Part shown: piece by piece, positions 32,579 to 40,539 of the stretch
Position numbering within the stretch: position 1 is the first letter of the stretch
How the letters are laid out: each line of letters starts with the position of its first letter
NCBI RefSeq assembly: GCF_001428245.1
Contig: NZ_LMRV01000066.1
Location: 1 to 64,000 of the forward strand
DNA: 64,000 nt
DNA from: Paenibacillus sp. Soil522
GTDB taxonomy: Bacteria; Bacillota; Bacilli; Paenibacillales; Paenibacillaceae
Direction of reading: 5' to 3'
Translations under genes and position numbers: made by a program
Notes under the pieces: model-generated
The model's database searches: none
What the model saw: the letters and a program-made list of their open reading frames with translations, nothing else
What the model was told of the DNA's origin: nothing

Positions 32579-33136
32579 GTGGATTATACCAAGGATTTAT
32601 TGATAAAAAAAGCCTATGCCAAGCCTAGCTTAAGACAAAATATTGTTAACAAGGGCATGATCTGCCTGTATTGCGATTACTCTGGTTTCGCTGTACAAAA
32701 TAACTATGGGATAGCTTGCTGCTTTGTCTACAACCGAACGATAAATGTTACTTCCCAAAAATTGCAAATGGAACAAGATGAAGGTTCAAATTACGGCGAA
32801 TTACAGGCGATTTTATACAGTCTTGAAATACTCGCAAAGGCATTAACCGAACATCAACCTAAAATCGCTATCATATATACAGATTGCAGCAGTATAGCAA
32901 AAATTTTATCAAGACCTTACATTTCACATCATTATTATGAACATGCAAGGTATGAAATATCAGCTTCTATAAATCATTTAAAAAATAGGTTCCCTGACGT
33001 TGAAGTAAGAGTGAAGTACATGAGCAATCACAAAAAAAATAATGCTCTTCACAGGTTGGCTCATAATGCAGCTAGAGAAGCTGCTCAGACCGTTGATTTC
33101 TCAAGGTTCGCAATAAGAAAAAGCGCCCAATTATGA
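32579..33136 (+). CDS. RNase H-fold (reverse-transcriptase-like) protein
   Basis: A 185-aa protein with an RNase HI-like fold. Three of four catalytic acids are visible: Asp in CLYCDYSGFAV, Glu in EGSNYGELQAILYSLEIL and Asp in AIIYTDCSSIAKIL. The usual final Asp (ADxLA) is replaced in NNALHRLAHNAA, where His occupies the position. The start is GTG 32579, eleven bases from AAAGGTGG; a GTG at 32564 is inside the site. The last fifteen residues are encoded by the 20-bp repeat and the terminator of the convergent gene, so the native C-terminus may have been replaced. Confidence 0.75.
   Translation: MDYTKDLLIKKAYAKPSLRQNIVNKGMICLYCDYSGFAVQNNYGIACCFVYNRTINVTSQKLQMEQDEGSNYGELQAILYSLEILAKALTEHQPKIAIIYTDCSSIAKILSRPYISHHYYEHARYEISASINHLKNRFPDVEVRVKYMSNHKKNNALHRLAHNAAREAAQTVDFSRFAIRKSAQL
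33089..33108 (+). repeat. 20-bp direct repeat, left copy
   Basis: ACCGTTGATTTCTCAAGGTT, identical to 33838-33857. This copy overlaps the 3' end of the RNase H-like gene. Confidence 0.9.
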
Positions 33137-33140
33137 GCGC
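33119..33140 (-). terminator. Terminator of the gene at 33155
   Basis: GCGCTCA-TAAT-TGGGCGC (7-bp stem with one G-U pair) on the minus strand, followed by TTTTTCTT, 14 bases after the stop codon. Confidence 0.8.
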
Positions 33141-33154
33141 ATATTCCAAAAATC

Positions 33155-33598
33155 TTATAACATAATTGAAATGAAGTCGCGATCCAAAACGACATTTCCA
33201 ACTTGCGGTACGTTTCCAGCGGTTCCGAAATGGTTGACGATGACATTTGAAGTTGTTGGGAGGATAACAACTACTTCGTAATGATCATCGACACCAGTGA
33301 GGTTTGTATTGAAGAATCTAAGGGTATTTGCTGGTATAGTAACGGTGTTGTTGCCAATCCTTACTGGTGAATTGGAATCCCAATTAAAAACCATAACTGT
33401 TACGGTTACCGGTGAAGATCCCCGATTCATGACTTCAGTATGGGCAACTGTTGTGCTCGGATTTTTTTTGAGAACACCTGTGCTTCTTACGTTACTAGTA
33501 GTGTTTTTCACTTGAACTTGTTTTTTCAACAGAGTGTTCACTTTACTCTTCATCGTTCTGCTTTTTAATACTCTCTTAGCTGATGTTTTAATTTTCAC
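33155..33598 (-). CDS. Beta-rich hypothetical protein inside direct repeats
   Basis: A 147-aa protein starting at GTG 33598, with AGGAG eight bases upstream. The first 45 residues are very basic (KIKTSAKRVLKSRTMKSKVN, then LLKKQVQVKNTT); the rest is beta-strand-rich and Val/Asn/Thr-rich (SSPVTVTVMVFNWDSNSPVR, NNTVTIPANTLRFFNTNLTG), ending VVLDRDFISIML. No signal peptide is apparent. The shape recalls small coat or exosporium proteins, but no family is recognised. It lies between the two 20-bp repeats and next to the tRNA operon, which suggests acquisition. Confidence 0.7.
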   Translation of the reverse strand: MKIKTSAKRVLKSRTMKSKVNTLLKKQVQVKNTTSNVRSTGVLKKNPSTTVAHTEVMNRGSSPVTVTVMVFNWDSNSPVRIGNNTVTIPANTLRFFNTNLTGVDDHYEVVVILPTTSNVIVNHFGTAGNVPQVGNVVLDRDFISIML

Positions 33599-33723
33599 TA
33601 TATCAACTCCTATAATGGGAATAATATAGTATATATAAAATTGATAGATTAAATTGTGTGATTTTATTAGTAGATAAGCACATTTGATAGAATTGAATAA
33701 CACACTTCGATTTTTCGGACATA

Positions 33724-33786
33724 GAAAAAGGCACCCCTTCGCGTTTTATTCGTTTTTCAACGAAAAAAATGCGATTACGAGGTGCT
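33724..33786 (-). terminator. Terminator of the tRNA operon
   Basis: A long hairpin (GCACC...CGCG outer part with GGTGC, inner CGTTTTT/AACG stem) followed on the minus strand by CCTTTTTC. It lies about 80 bases after the tRNA-Leu 3' end. Confidence 0.7.
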
Positions 33787-33837
33787 GATTCTCCTGCTAA
33801 TCGATTAGGATCGCGCAGGATTATGTACTTCGTGAAA

Positions 33838-33857
33838 ACCGTTGATTTCTCAAGGTT
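33838..33857 (+). repeat. 20-bp direct repeat, right copy
   Basis: ACCGTTGATTTCTCAAGGTT, nine bases from the 3' end of tRNA-Leu and 749 bases from the left copy. Confidence 0.9.
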
Positions 33858-33866
33858 TTCCAGGTA

Positions 33867-33952
33867 TGCCGAGGACGGGAATCGAACCCGTACGGTGGTC
33901 ACCCACCGCAGGATTTTAAGTCCTGTGCGTCTGCCAGTTCCGCCACCCCGGC
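33867..33952 (-). tRNA. tRNA-Leu (TAA)
   Basis: An 86-nt class II tRNA. The acceptor GCCGGGG pairs with CCTCGGC, the anticodon stem-loop is GGACTTAAAATCC with anticodon TAA, and a long variable arm follows (GGTGGGTGACCACC). CCA is not encoded; the discriminator A is followed by TAC. Third gene of the tRNA operon. Confidence 0.95.
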
Positions 33953-33972
33953 ATGTTGTGAAGGTTTTGCTA

Positions 33973-34049
33973 TGGTGGGCCCTGAGGGACTCGAACCCCC
34001 GACCAATCGGTTATGAGCCGACCGCTCTAACCAACTGAGCTAAGGGCCC
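33973..34049 (-). tRNA. tRNA-Ile2 (CAT anticodon, lysidine type)
   Basis: A 77-nt tRNA with encoded CCA. The acceptor GGGCCCT pairs with AGGGCCC, the D arm is GCTCAGTTGGTTAGAGC, and the loop CTCATAA carries anticodon CAT. The acceptor and CTCATAA loop match the AUA-reading isoleucine tRNA (modified by TilS) and not elongator methionine tRNA, which usually has GGTTCATACC. Called by sequence resemblance. Confidence 0.85.
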
Positions 34050-34086
34050 TCGAAAAACGTCTATTTCAACGTATTCATCGAAAGGT

Positions 34087-34163
<77 letters not shown>

Positions 34164-34209
34164 ACGTATTTCCATTTGAGCAAAGCTTCTTGAAATGGCG
34201 ACATAAAAT

Positions 34210-34239
34210 AATATACTATATGGAGGTAGTTTAAGTCAA
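34210..34239 (-). promoter_or_regulatory. Promoter of the tRNA operon
   Basis: On the minus strand TTGACT (34234-34239), 18 bp, TATATT (34210-34215), about 50 bases upstream of tRNA-fMet, in an AT-rich region typical of strong stable-RNA promoters. Confidence 0.75.
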
Positions 34240-34282
34240 GCAAAATATTCTAATTTAATTCTAATTTATTTTTTGATGTTTT

Positions 34283-34447
34283 TTAAGGAATAAATCTAAC
34301 GCCAAACCGCCCTTTACGCGACTTGAAAACCTCAACCTCACGCGGGCATTCGTAGCCATATACCCACCAATCATTTTCCATTCTTCTAACCAGGCACCCA
34401 GCTTGAAACTTCGTTTCGTATAGGCGAACCCAGTACACCCATCTCAT
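34283..34447 (-). CDS. Small Trp-rich hypothetical protein
   Basis: A 54-aa protein starting MRWVYWVRLYETKFQAGCLV; ATG 34447 has GGGGGG six to eight bases upstream, whereas the longer frame to 34561 has no site. It is basic and rich in aromatic residues (DWWVYGYE), ending RKGRFGVRFIP. A small beta-barrel fold is possible. The two Cys are 22 residues apart. It lies between the tRNA promoter and the divergent YjcG-like gene. No family recognised. Confidence 0.6.
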   Translation of the reverse strand: MRWVYWVRLYETKFQAGCLVRRMENDWWVYGYECPREVEVFKSRKGRFGVRFIP

Positions 34448-34590
34448 GCGAATCCCCCCACTGTCTGATATGATAAGCAGCTGTTCTGCCGCCTTAATAA
34501 AGATTATAACCATTAGAATGCCCCAAAACTGGGATAATAAATGCAAATCGGGTATACTCAAATTAGGTCATTTTGAAGGAGCTGAAGACA

Positions 34591-35103
34591 ATGTTATATG
34601 GAATTGTCGTTTTTCCGGAAAAGCATGTGCAAGATCTCGCGAATAACTGGCGAAGACGCCATGATCCGCATTACTCAGCAATCCCTGCTCATTTGACAAT
34701 AAGAGAAGAAGAGGAATGGAACGATGACGAGCTGCAGCTTGCTGTTGCTCATCTGGAGCGGGTAACGTCTACGATACAGGCTTTCTCTATTCATTTTAAC
34801 CGAGTATCCACCTTTTATCCGGTCAATCATGTGCTCTATCTGGCACTTCAGGATACAGCCTTGATACAGAAGCTCCATGAGGAAGTAAGCAGTGGACCAT
34901 TAACAATCGCAGCGCCTAAATACGTTTTCACGCCGCATCTTACTATCGGGCAGCAGCTATCGGCTGATGAGCTTCACGATCTATATGGCAATCTTCGCAT
35001 GCAGTCCATTGACTTCTCTTCAAAAATTGATCGCGTTCATTTGCTTTATCAGACCGATAACGGCTCCTGGACCGCGTATCAATCGTTTCTGCTAAGAGGA
35101 TAG
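34591..35103 (+). CDS. yjcG: YjcG-like 2H phosphoesterase
   Basis: A 170-aa member of the 2H (LigT/2'-5' RNA ligase-like) phosphoesterase superfamily. Both HxT signature motifs are present: PAHLTIRE (about residue 33) and TPHLTIGQ (about residue 117). The N-terminus MLYGIVVFPEKHVQDLANNW resembles YjcG of Bacillus subtilis, a conserved Firmicute protein whose substrate is unknown; relatives open cyclic phosphodiesters. ATG 34591 follows GGAG at nine bases; an earlier codon at 34573 is in the leader. Single gene with its own terminator. Confidence 0.88.
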   Translation: MLYGIVVFPEKHVQDLANNWRRRHDPHYSAIPAHLTIREEEEWNDDELQLAVAHLERVTSTIQAFSIHFNRVSTFYPVNHVLYLALQDTALIQKLHEEVSSGPLTIAAPKYVFTPHLTIGQQLSADELHDLYGNLRMQSIDFSSKIDRVHLLYQTDNGSWTAYQSFLLRG

Positions 35104-35126
35104 ACCTAAAAAATCTTAATACACGC

Positions 35127-35165
35127 AAAAGCCCGCAAACGACACTCAGGTCGATTGCGGGCTTT
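35127..35165. terminator. Bidirectional terminator
   Basis: AAAGCCCGCAA pairs with TTGCGGGCTTT around an inner CGAC/GTCG stem. It serves the YjcG-like gene and the convergent five-gene ABC operon. Confidence 0.88.
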
Positions 35166-35180
35166 CTGCGATTTTGCTTA

Positions 35181-36698
35181 TTAATCACCCATTGCCTTTA
35201 TATCGATTGCGCCGCCTCCGCCTTCCATGCCCCCATTCGGATTCGTTTTCAAACGTTCCAGCACTGCGTTGCCGCGTGTCTCCCATTCGGCAAGCGCCTC
35301 GCGTGATGTCTTCGTTCCTTTAATTACTTCCTGGAACAGCTCGTATCCTGGATTTTGAGCTTCCCAAATACCTGGTTTTTCTCGATAAATTTTTTCCGCA
35401 TCCGTGCTTGTTGGCGGCAGCGGCTTAAGCGTCGTAAATGCATCCATGTTGTACTGCAAGCCGCCGATTGGCTTCAAGAACTCTTTGCGCGCTACCATCT
35501 CGTAAAGGCTTCTCGACTTCAGCTTAGCCCATTCCTTGCTATTCGAAAATTTAATAAAATCCCAAGCGTCTTTATCATTTTGCGCTTTGCTGTTTATACC
35601 CATCAGCTGACTAAGATAAATACTGCCGCCGACATCCGGATCGTTCGGATGAACAGGCACCGTTACGACATCCCAGTCTACAGGTTCAAAATCTTTGATT
35701 TTTGAAGCATTGTCTGCCGCTCTCTTAAGCTCGTTAATATAGCCGTAATCGCCGATTGTCATCGCTACTTTTCCTTTGATGAACAAGTCGCCGTAGAAAG
35801 GATCATAGCCGCCTTCAGCGCTTTGCTTCTCATACATCTTGTTGTAGTATTCCTGATTCGGGATAATTTTTTCTTTGTGCAGCGTGGATACGGTATTCCA
35901 TACCTGGTCCCATTGATCGCTGTTTACGAGCATTTTCTCGCCTTTGTCATCCCACATTTTTAATTGCAGCGCTTGGCTGTAGACCTGCGTATCGTTAAAA
36001 CCGTCAGACTGCCCACGGCTGAATGAGAATCCGAATTTACGGTCCTCGCCTTCTCCTTTGGCAACTTGACGGGCAAGGTTAAGAACATCAGCCCACTGCA
36101 TCTTGTCAGTTGGAGGCTGTATGCCCGCATCAGTGAACATTTTTTTATTATAAAAAAGGGCTGAAGAGCTGAACGTAGGCGTTAATGCATACAGATTACC
36201 GTCGCCTGCCGCCTTAATGCCATCAATAACAGTAGGAACATAATCACTTAAATCAAATTTATCCTGCGTCACAAGCGGATCAAGCGGCTGAAGCAGATTG
36301 TCTTGCGTCAGACGGCGAAGCATGTTGTAGTCCAGAACGACCACATCCACCGGATTTTGGCCGTTTAGCATCTCTTTCATTTTCTCGTAAGGATCCGGCT
36401 GCGTTACCGGCTTGGATGGATCTTGCTGCTCAAAACGTTGATCATCATAGTTGATTGCGCCTACGATTTCGAATTCGATGTTCGGATGGGACATTTCGTA
36501 CATGTCTGTATATTGCTGACGGAAATAAGGCTCGTTATCCGATCCGCCGTAAAGCACGCCAACCCGAAGTACCCGTTTCTCTGTGGATTCGTTAGAGCCG
36601 CCGCTGCACGCAGCCAGCAGGCTAATAAGCAAAGCAAGGGTCAAGCTAACCAAAGCAAATTTACGAATCCGCATTCCTGACAACCGCTTGTTATCCAT
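35181..36698 (-). CDS. Family-1 solute-binding lipoprotein of the ABC operon
   Basis: A 505-aa lipoprotein with lipobox LLAACSGGS. The mature part is a sugar-type (family 1, UgpB/MalE-like) binding protein: VGVLYGGSDNEPYFRQQYTD, a hinge region with LTPTFSSSALFYNKKMFTDA and GKVAMTIGDYGYINELKRAA. The tail is Gly-rich (NPNGGMEGGGGAIDIK). ATG 36698 has GGGGGG nine bases upstream. It follows the AbrB-tailed ATPase gene by five bases and closes the operon. No importer-type permeases are present, so this binding protein must work with an exporter/mechanotransmission-type ABC complex or with permeases elsewhere. This pairing is unusual. Confidence 0.88.
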   Translation of the reverse strand: MDNKRLSGMRIRKFALVSLTLALLISLLAACSGGSNESTEKRVLRVGVLYGGSDNEPYFRQQYTDMYEMSHPNIEFEIVGAINYDDQRFEQQDPSKPVTQPDPYEKMKEMLNGQNPVDVVVLDYNMLRRLTQDNLLQPLDPLVTQDKFDLSDYVPTVIDGIKAAGDGNLYALTPTFSSSALFYNKKMFTDAGIQPPTDKMQWADVLNLARQVAKGEGEDRKFGFSFSRGQSDGFNDTQVYSQALQLKMWDDKGEKMLVNSDQWDQVWNTVSTLHKEKIIPNQEYYNKMYEKQSAEGGYDPFYGDLFIKGKVAMTIGDYGYINELKRAADNASKIKDFEPVDWDVVTVPVHPNDPDVGGSIYLSQLMGINSKAQNDKDAWDFIKFSNSKEWAKLKSRSLYEMVARKEFLKPIGGLQYNMDAFTTLKPLPPTSTDAEKIYREKPGIWEAQNPGYELFQEVIKGTKTSREALAEWETRGNAVLERLKTNPNGGMEGGGGAIDIKAMGD

Positions 36699-36703
36699 TC
36701 GAT

Positions 36704-37606
36704 TCAACCCCCCAATGATTTAGGCGGAGTAATAATAATCCGCTCACCGTCAAACTCCATCGTTGCTTTGTCTTTAATGTTTAATGCAGATAAATATTCC
36801 TTGGGCACTTGCAACCTTCCGACCCGATCTACGACGACATAGGCTTCATGCACAGCTTGCAGTCCGCTGGCAACAGCCGGAAGCTCTGCCTCACCTCCAT
36901 CAAGATTAATATTCGGATTTCGTTTAATAAACTCGGTGCTTGTCAAGCCATCACGAATCGCAACGACCCGATCGACCTTGCTCGCAAGCGTCAAGTCATG
37001 CGTAACGATCACGATCGTTATGCCAATCTCGCGATTCAGCCTGCGGAAAATACCCATAATCAAATCGGAGGTTGTCGTATCGACAGAGCCTGTCGGCTCA
37101 TCGGCCAGCAGCAGCTTTGGACGGTTCGACAGTGAAATCGCAATCGCGACCCTTTGCTGCTCCCCTCCTGATAGTTGATGGAGCTTATTATGCATACGCT
37201 CTTTTAATCCGACCCATTCTAGCAGCTGTTTCGCGTATGCGCGATCAACTTTGCCCAAAAGCATCATCGGCATTTCCACATTTTCAAGCGCGGAGAGGTA
37301 AGGCAGCAGGTTGCGCGCATTGTTTTGCCAAATAAATCCTACCGTTTCCCGCTTGTACTGCACAAGATCCTCTTCGCTAATTTTGAGCAGATCCCATGGC
37401 CCTACACGCACCTGTCCGGCAGAGGGGCGGTCCAGGCCGCCCAGCGTATTCAGAAGCGTAGATTTCCCGCTGCCACTGTTGCCGATGATGGCCATAAGCT
37501 CGCCTTCGTTTACTTTTAAGTTCAAGCCTTGCAGGGCGACGACCTCCAGATCGTCTGTCTTATAAATTTTCACCAAGCCTTCACAATCGATCATCGCTGT
37601 TGTCAT
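36704..37606 (-). CDS. MacB/LolD-type ABC ATPase with AbrB-like C-terminal domain
   Basis: A 300-aa ATPase. Residues about 5-225 form the ABC domain: Walker A IGNSGSGKSTLLN, signature LSGGEQQRVAIAISL, Walker B LLLADEPTGSVD and H-loop VTHD. After a linker, residues about 255-297 read VVVDRVGRLQVPKEYLSALN then IKDKATMEFDGERIIITPP, the form of an AbrB/SpoVT swapped-hairpin DNA-binding or dimerisation domain. ABC ATPases of the LolD class normally end at about 230-250 aa. It overlaps the FtsX-like gene by 4 bp (ATGA). The extra domain could drive dimerisation or link transport to transcription; this is inference. Confidence 0.88.
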   Translation of the reverse strand: MTTAMIDCEGLVKIYKTDDLEVVALQGLNLKVNEGELMAIIGNSGSGKSTLLNTLGGLDRPSAGQVRVGPWDLLKISEEDLVQYKRETVGFIWQNNARNLLPYLSALENVEMPMMLLGKVDRAYAKQLLEWVGLKERMHNKLHQLSGGEQQRVAIAISLSNRPKLLLADEPTGSVDTTTSDLIMGIFRRLNREIGITIVIVTHDLTLASKVDRVVAIRDGLTSTEFIKRNPNINLDGGEAELPAVASGLQAVHEAYVVVDRVGRLQVPKEYLSALNIKDKATMEFDGERIIITPPKSLGG

Positions 37607-40536
37607 CGTTCCTCTCCCATCTTGACCGCTTGATGCACTCTCAGCCTGCGAATATGCAGGAATAGCAGCAATGCGCCGACCAGCATCATGAATCCGACTA
37701 CAACGAACAATTGATTCGTATCACTCGATTCGAATACGACTCGGAACGGAGGTACCGTTTCTGCAACATTTTCTGTCGTCTGCAGGAATGGAAGGAAGAG
37801 CAAGCTGACCGCTTTTCCGATTAAAACTCCGAGTCCTATCGCTAGACCGGCTGTGAAAAGCTGCTCTAGCAGCAGCATGCCGGTGAGCTGTTTACGCGAT
37901 AATCCCATTGCGCGCAAAACCCCGAATTGAACGACACGGCCTGATAAGTTAAAAAACCAAAAGAGCACGTAGCCTGCTAATGTTATGATAACGGAAACGA
38001 GAAAGCCTAAGCTCAATATTCCAAAGACGCCGCCTCTGGTCGGGAGCTTCGATTGCGAGATCAGCTCGCTCCTTACGTCTTTAACGGACGCAAGCTCTAT
38101 ACCCGCCTTCTGCAGCTCCTGAACGATAGGCGCGACCTTCGCGTCCGGCTTCATCTTCAGCCATATCTCATAAGGGATGATCGGAAGCTGATCGTAAATA
38201 TAATCCAGATTCGTAATGATAAACGGCGATTTGTCCGGATATTGGCTAGGCCAGTATGGCAAAATCCCTACCACTACAAAATCGACCTTGCCTTCCGGGA
38301 AGCCGACCGATACCGGATCACCGGGCTTCAGCTGATATTTCTCGGCTACCTTTGAAGGAATAAGTGCAGCATGCTCATATTGACCTAAATTATTTAAATA
38401 ATAATACGGGTGTATGGGATACAAATCGTTGCGGAACCAGCCCACTTTCGCGAAATCCACGTTATCGATCCCCATAATTGTACCTTGACCGATTGATTTC
38501 CCTGAAATGACGACGCTCCCCTTCGTCTGTAAAACACGGGCAGCCGCTTCTACCCCTTCCAGGGAACGGAATAGCTCGAAGGGAGGTTCGCTGTACAAAA
38601 TTTTCGCAGGCACGCTTTGACCGCCGCCCCCGGAGCCTCCGCCATTCCCGCCTCCTGAGCCTCCACCGGAACCTCCACCGGAACCTCCACCGGTTCCACC
38701 TCCGCCAGACCCACCGCCAGCTCCACCACCGCCACTCCCTCCGCCGCTGCTTGGCGTCGTTACGATCTCGGCAGTACCTTCCCAAACCGTTTGAATGGTA
38801 ACGTCAGTTCCGTACTTATACAAAGTCCGCTCCGTCGAGTTCAAATCGATCGTTCGGGCTGCCGATGCATTGTAAACGCCTAGTCCCAGCGTTAGCACTA
38901 ATAAAATCATAAGCGGGTAATAACCCTTTGATGATCGTGAAAGCTGGGTAAGCGTCAAATAAAGCGGCACAGGCAGAAACTTACGTCCAAGCCATGTGAA
39001 GAAACTTAATAGCCATGGGAATAGCCGCAAGAAAAATAAACCAAGTGCAAAAATCGCGAGCGCCGGTACAAAAAACAGAAACGGTTGAACGTTTAATTGA
39101 TCCGTTGTCATGCCTGTTTTGAAAGTCAGCATTTGACGTTCATTGAACATATACCAGCCATAGCCTGCAGCAGCCAGCAATAATACGTCAAGATACCAGC
39201 GCTGCCAGCCGGGCTTGCGGTCAGAACGCGCCAGTTCCTGCTTGTAGCTGACGATTGATGATCCGGCATAAATGACAGCTGGAATAATCGTTGCAAGAAG
39301 GGCAAGCAAAACCGCTGCGCCGCCAGCGATTATGGCCTCTGTAGAGAAGCCTACCGGTATCGACTTCCGGTTGACGAAAGAGAGGAAGCCGTTGGCCGAC
39401 CCGATACTCTTCGCCATAAACCAGCCGATAAAGGGACCGCTCGCAAGCGCAATTCCGCCGAGCAGAAGACCTTCTAACAAATAGATCCATATAATTTGCC
39501 TTGTTCCTGCTCCCCGGCTGCGAAGCACGGCAATGTCGCTGCGCTGTTTATCAAGCGATTGGCGGGCGTTCATGGCAATGAAGAAAAACACCATTGCCAG
39601 CATTGGAGCAGCGAGCGTGAACAGCAGCGTTTGCAGCTGCAGGCTCTGCTTCTTAAATTCCGTAAGCGTGGACGCAAAGGATATTTCTACTCTCGTATCC
39701 TTAAGGCGCTGGTACAATTCAATGTTCAAGCGCTCAAGCGTCCTGCCCAGCGGTGATAATTGGCTCGTTTGAATTTCCGATAAATCGAAGGCGTAATACC
39801 AGCTGGCATTATGAAGCGGAATGCCTTTCTTAGCCAGCAGCACCTTGTCAAATGCAGCCTCGCTGATTTGCAGTGTGTTCAGCAGGCTTTCCATCCCTTG
39901 ATACCAGTATGAACTCGTATCAGTAAGCGGCTTAACCGCCCCGACGATTTTGACCCGCAACGTAAGGTCAAGTCCGCCGTATACCGGATATTCAAAAACA
40001 TCGCCGATATGTACATCATTGCGGTACATGGCTTCTTCGAACATAACTGCTTCGAGCAGCTCACTATCCCCTTCAGCATTCACAAACCATCTGCCTTGCG
40101 TCAGCTCGGTGTTGGCCTCAAGCTCCGACATCGCCATAATCGTCAGCTGGCGATTACGCCCGGCATCGACCTTCGAATAATCCTCAGGCACGACCTCCGT
40201 ACTGCGAATGGAATAGCTGTTAACATACGTTTTAAAAGGATAACCGATCTCCTTCGGCACTCCTTCAGAAATGTAACGTTCAAGCTCCGATAATGAAGGT
40301 AAATCCGTTTTCCCGCCAGCGGGCGATTGATACCTCATGAGCAGCGAACCGGCTGGTAAGCCAGCACTCTTCTGCTGCAGCGATTCGGCTACGACTCTCT
40401 TGAGCGCGCCATCCGCGTACATGGGTATACTAGTGGCAAAAGCAACCGCTAAGGTCAGTCCCGCCAGCGTGCTTAACGTTAGCCAGCGTGTGTTCCACAT
40501 TTTACGGAACAAAAAACGAAACAACGGAATTCCCAT
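37603..40536 (-). CDS. FtsX/MacB-like ABC permease with Gly/Ser linker
   Basis: A 977-aa membrane protein with the duplicated type VII ABC layout: N-terminal helix, a large extracytoplasmic domain (about 45-300), three helices with FtsX signature (DIAVLRSRGAGTRQIIWIYL), a middle helical bundle, a second extracytoplasmic domain, and three final helices (VVQFGVLRAMGLSRKQLTGM). Within the second domain about 45 residues of almost pure Gly/Ser (GGGSGGGGAGGG type) lie near residues 594-638. Family members couple ATP hydrolysis to substrate extrusion or to signalling across the membrane. Starts three bases after the adaptor gene and overlaps the next ATPase gene by 4 bp. Confidence 0.9.
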   Translation of the reverse strand: MGIPLFRFLFRKMWNTRWLTLSTLAGLTLAVAFATSIPMYADGALKRVVAESLQQKSAGLPAGSLLMRYQSPAGGKTDLPSLSELERYISEGVPKEIGYPFKTYVNSYSIRSTEVVPEDYSKVDAGRNRQLTIMAMSELEANTELTQGRWFVNAEGDSELLEAVMFEEAMYRNDVHIGDVFEYPVYGGLDLTLRVKIVGAVKPLTDTSSYWYQGMESLLNTLQISEAAFDKVLLAKKGIPLHNASWYYAFDLSEIQTSQLSPLGRTLERLNIELYQRLKDTRVEISFASTLTEFKKQSLQLQTLLFTLAAPMLAMVFFFIAMNARQSLDKQRSDIAVLRSRGAGTRQIIWIYLLEGLLLGGIALASGPFIGWFMAKSIGSANGFLSFVNRKSIPVGFSTEAIIAGGAAVLLALLATIIPAVIYAGSSIVSYKQELARSDRKPGWQRWYLDVLLLAAAGYGWYMFNERQMLTFKTGMTTDQLNVQPFLFFVPALAIFALGLFFLRLFPWLLSFFTWLGRKFLPVPLYLTLTQLSRSSKGYYPLMILLVLTLGLGVYNASAARTIDLNSTERTLYKYGTDVTIQTVWEGTAEIVTTPSSGGGSGGGGAGGGSGGGGTGGGSGGGSGGGSGGGNGGGSGGGGQSVPAKILYSEPPFELFRSLEGVEAAARVLQTKGSVVISGKSIGQGTIMGIDNVDFAKVGWFRNDLYPIHPYYYLNNLGQYEHAALIPSKVAEKYQLKPGDPVSVGFPEGKVDFVVVGILPYWPSQYPDKSPFIITNLDYIYDQLPIIPYEIWLKMKPDAKVAPIVQELQKAGIELASVKDVRSELISQSKLPTRGGVFGILSLGFLVSVIITLAGYVLFWFFNLSGRVVQFGVLRAMGLSRKQLTGMLLLEQLFTAGLAIGLGVLIGKAVSLLFLPFLQTTENVAETVPPFRVVFESSDTNQLFVVVGFMMLVGALLLFLHIRRLRVHQAVKMGEER

Positions 40537-40539
40537 CAG

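Noticed and set aside
33973..34049. Elongator tRNA-Met
   Set aside because: Anticodon CAT fits, but acceptor and loop sequence resemble the AUA-reading isoleucine tRNA more closely.
38615..38755. CRISPR-like short repeats
   Set aside because: The tandem units encode the Gly/Ser linker in frame, without spacers.
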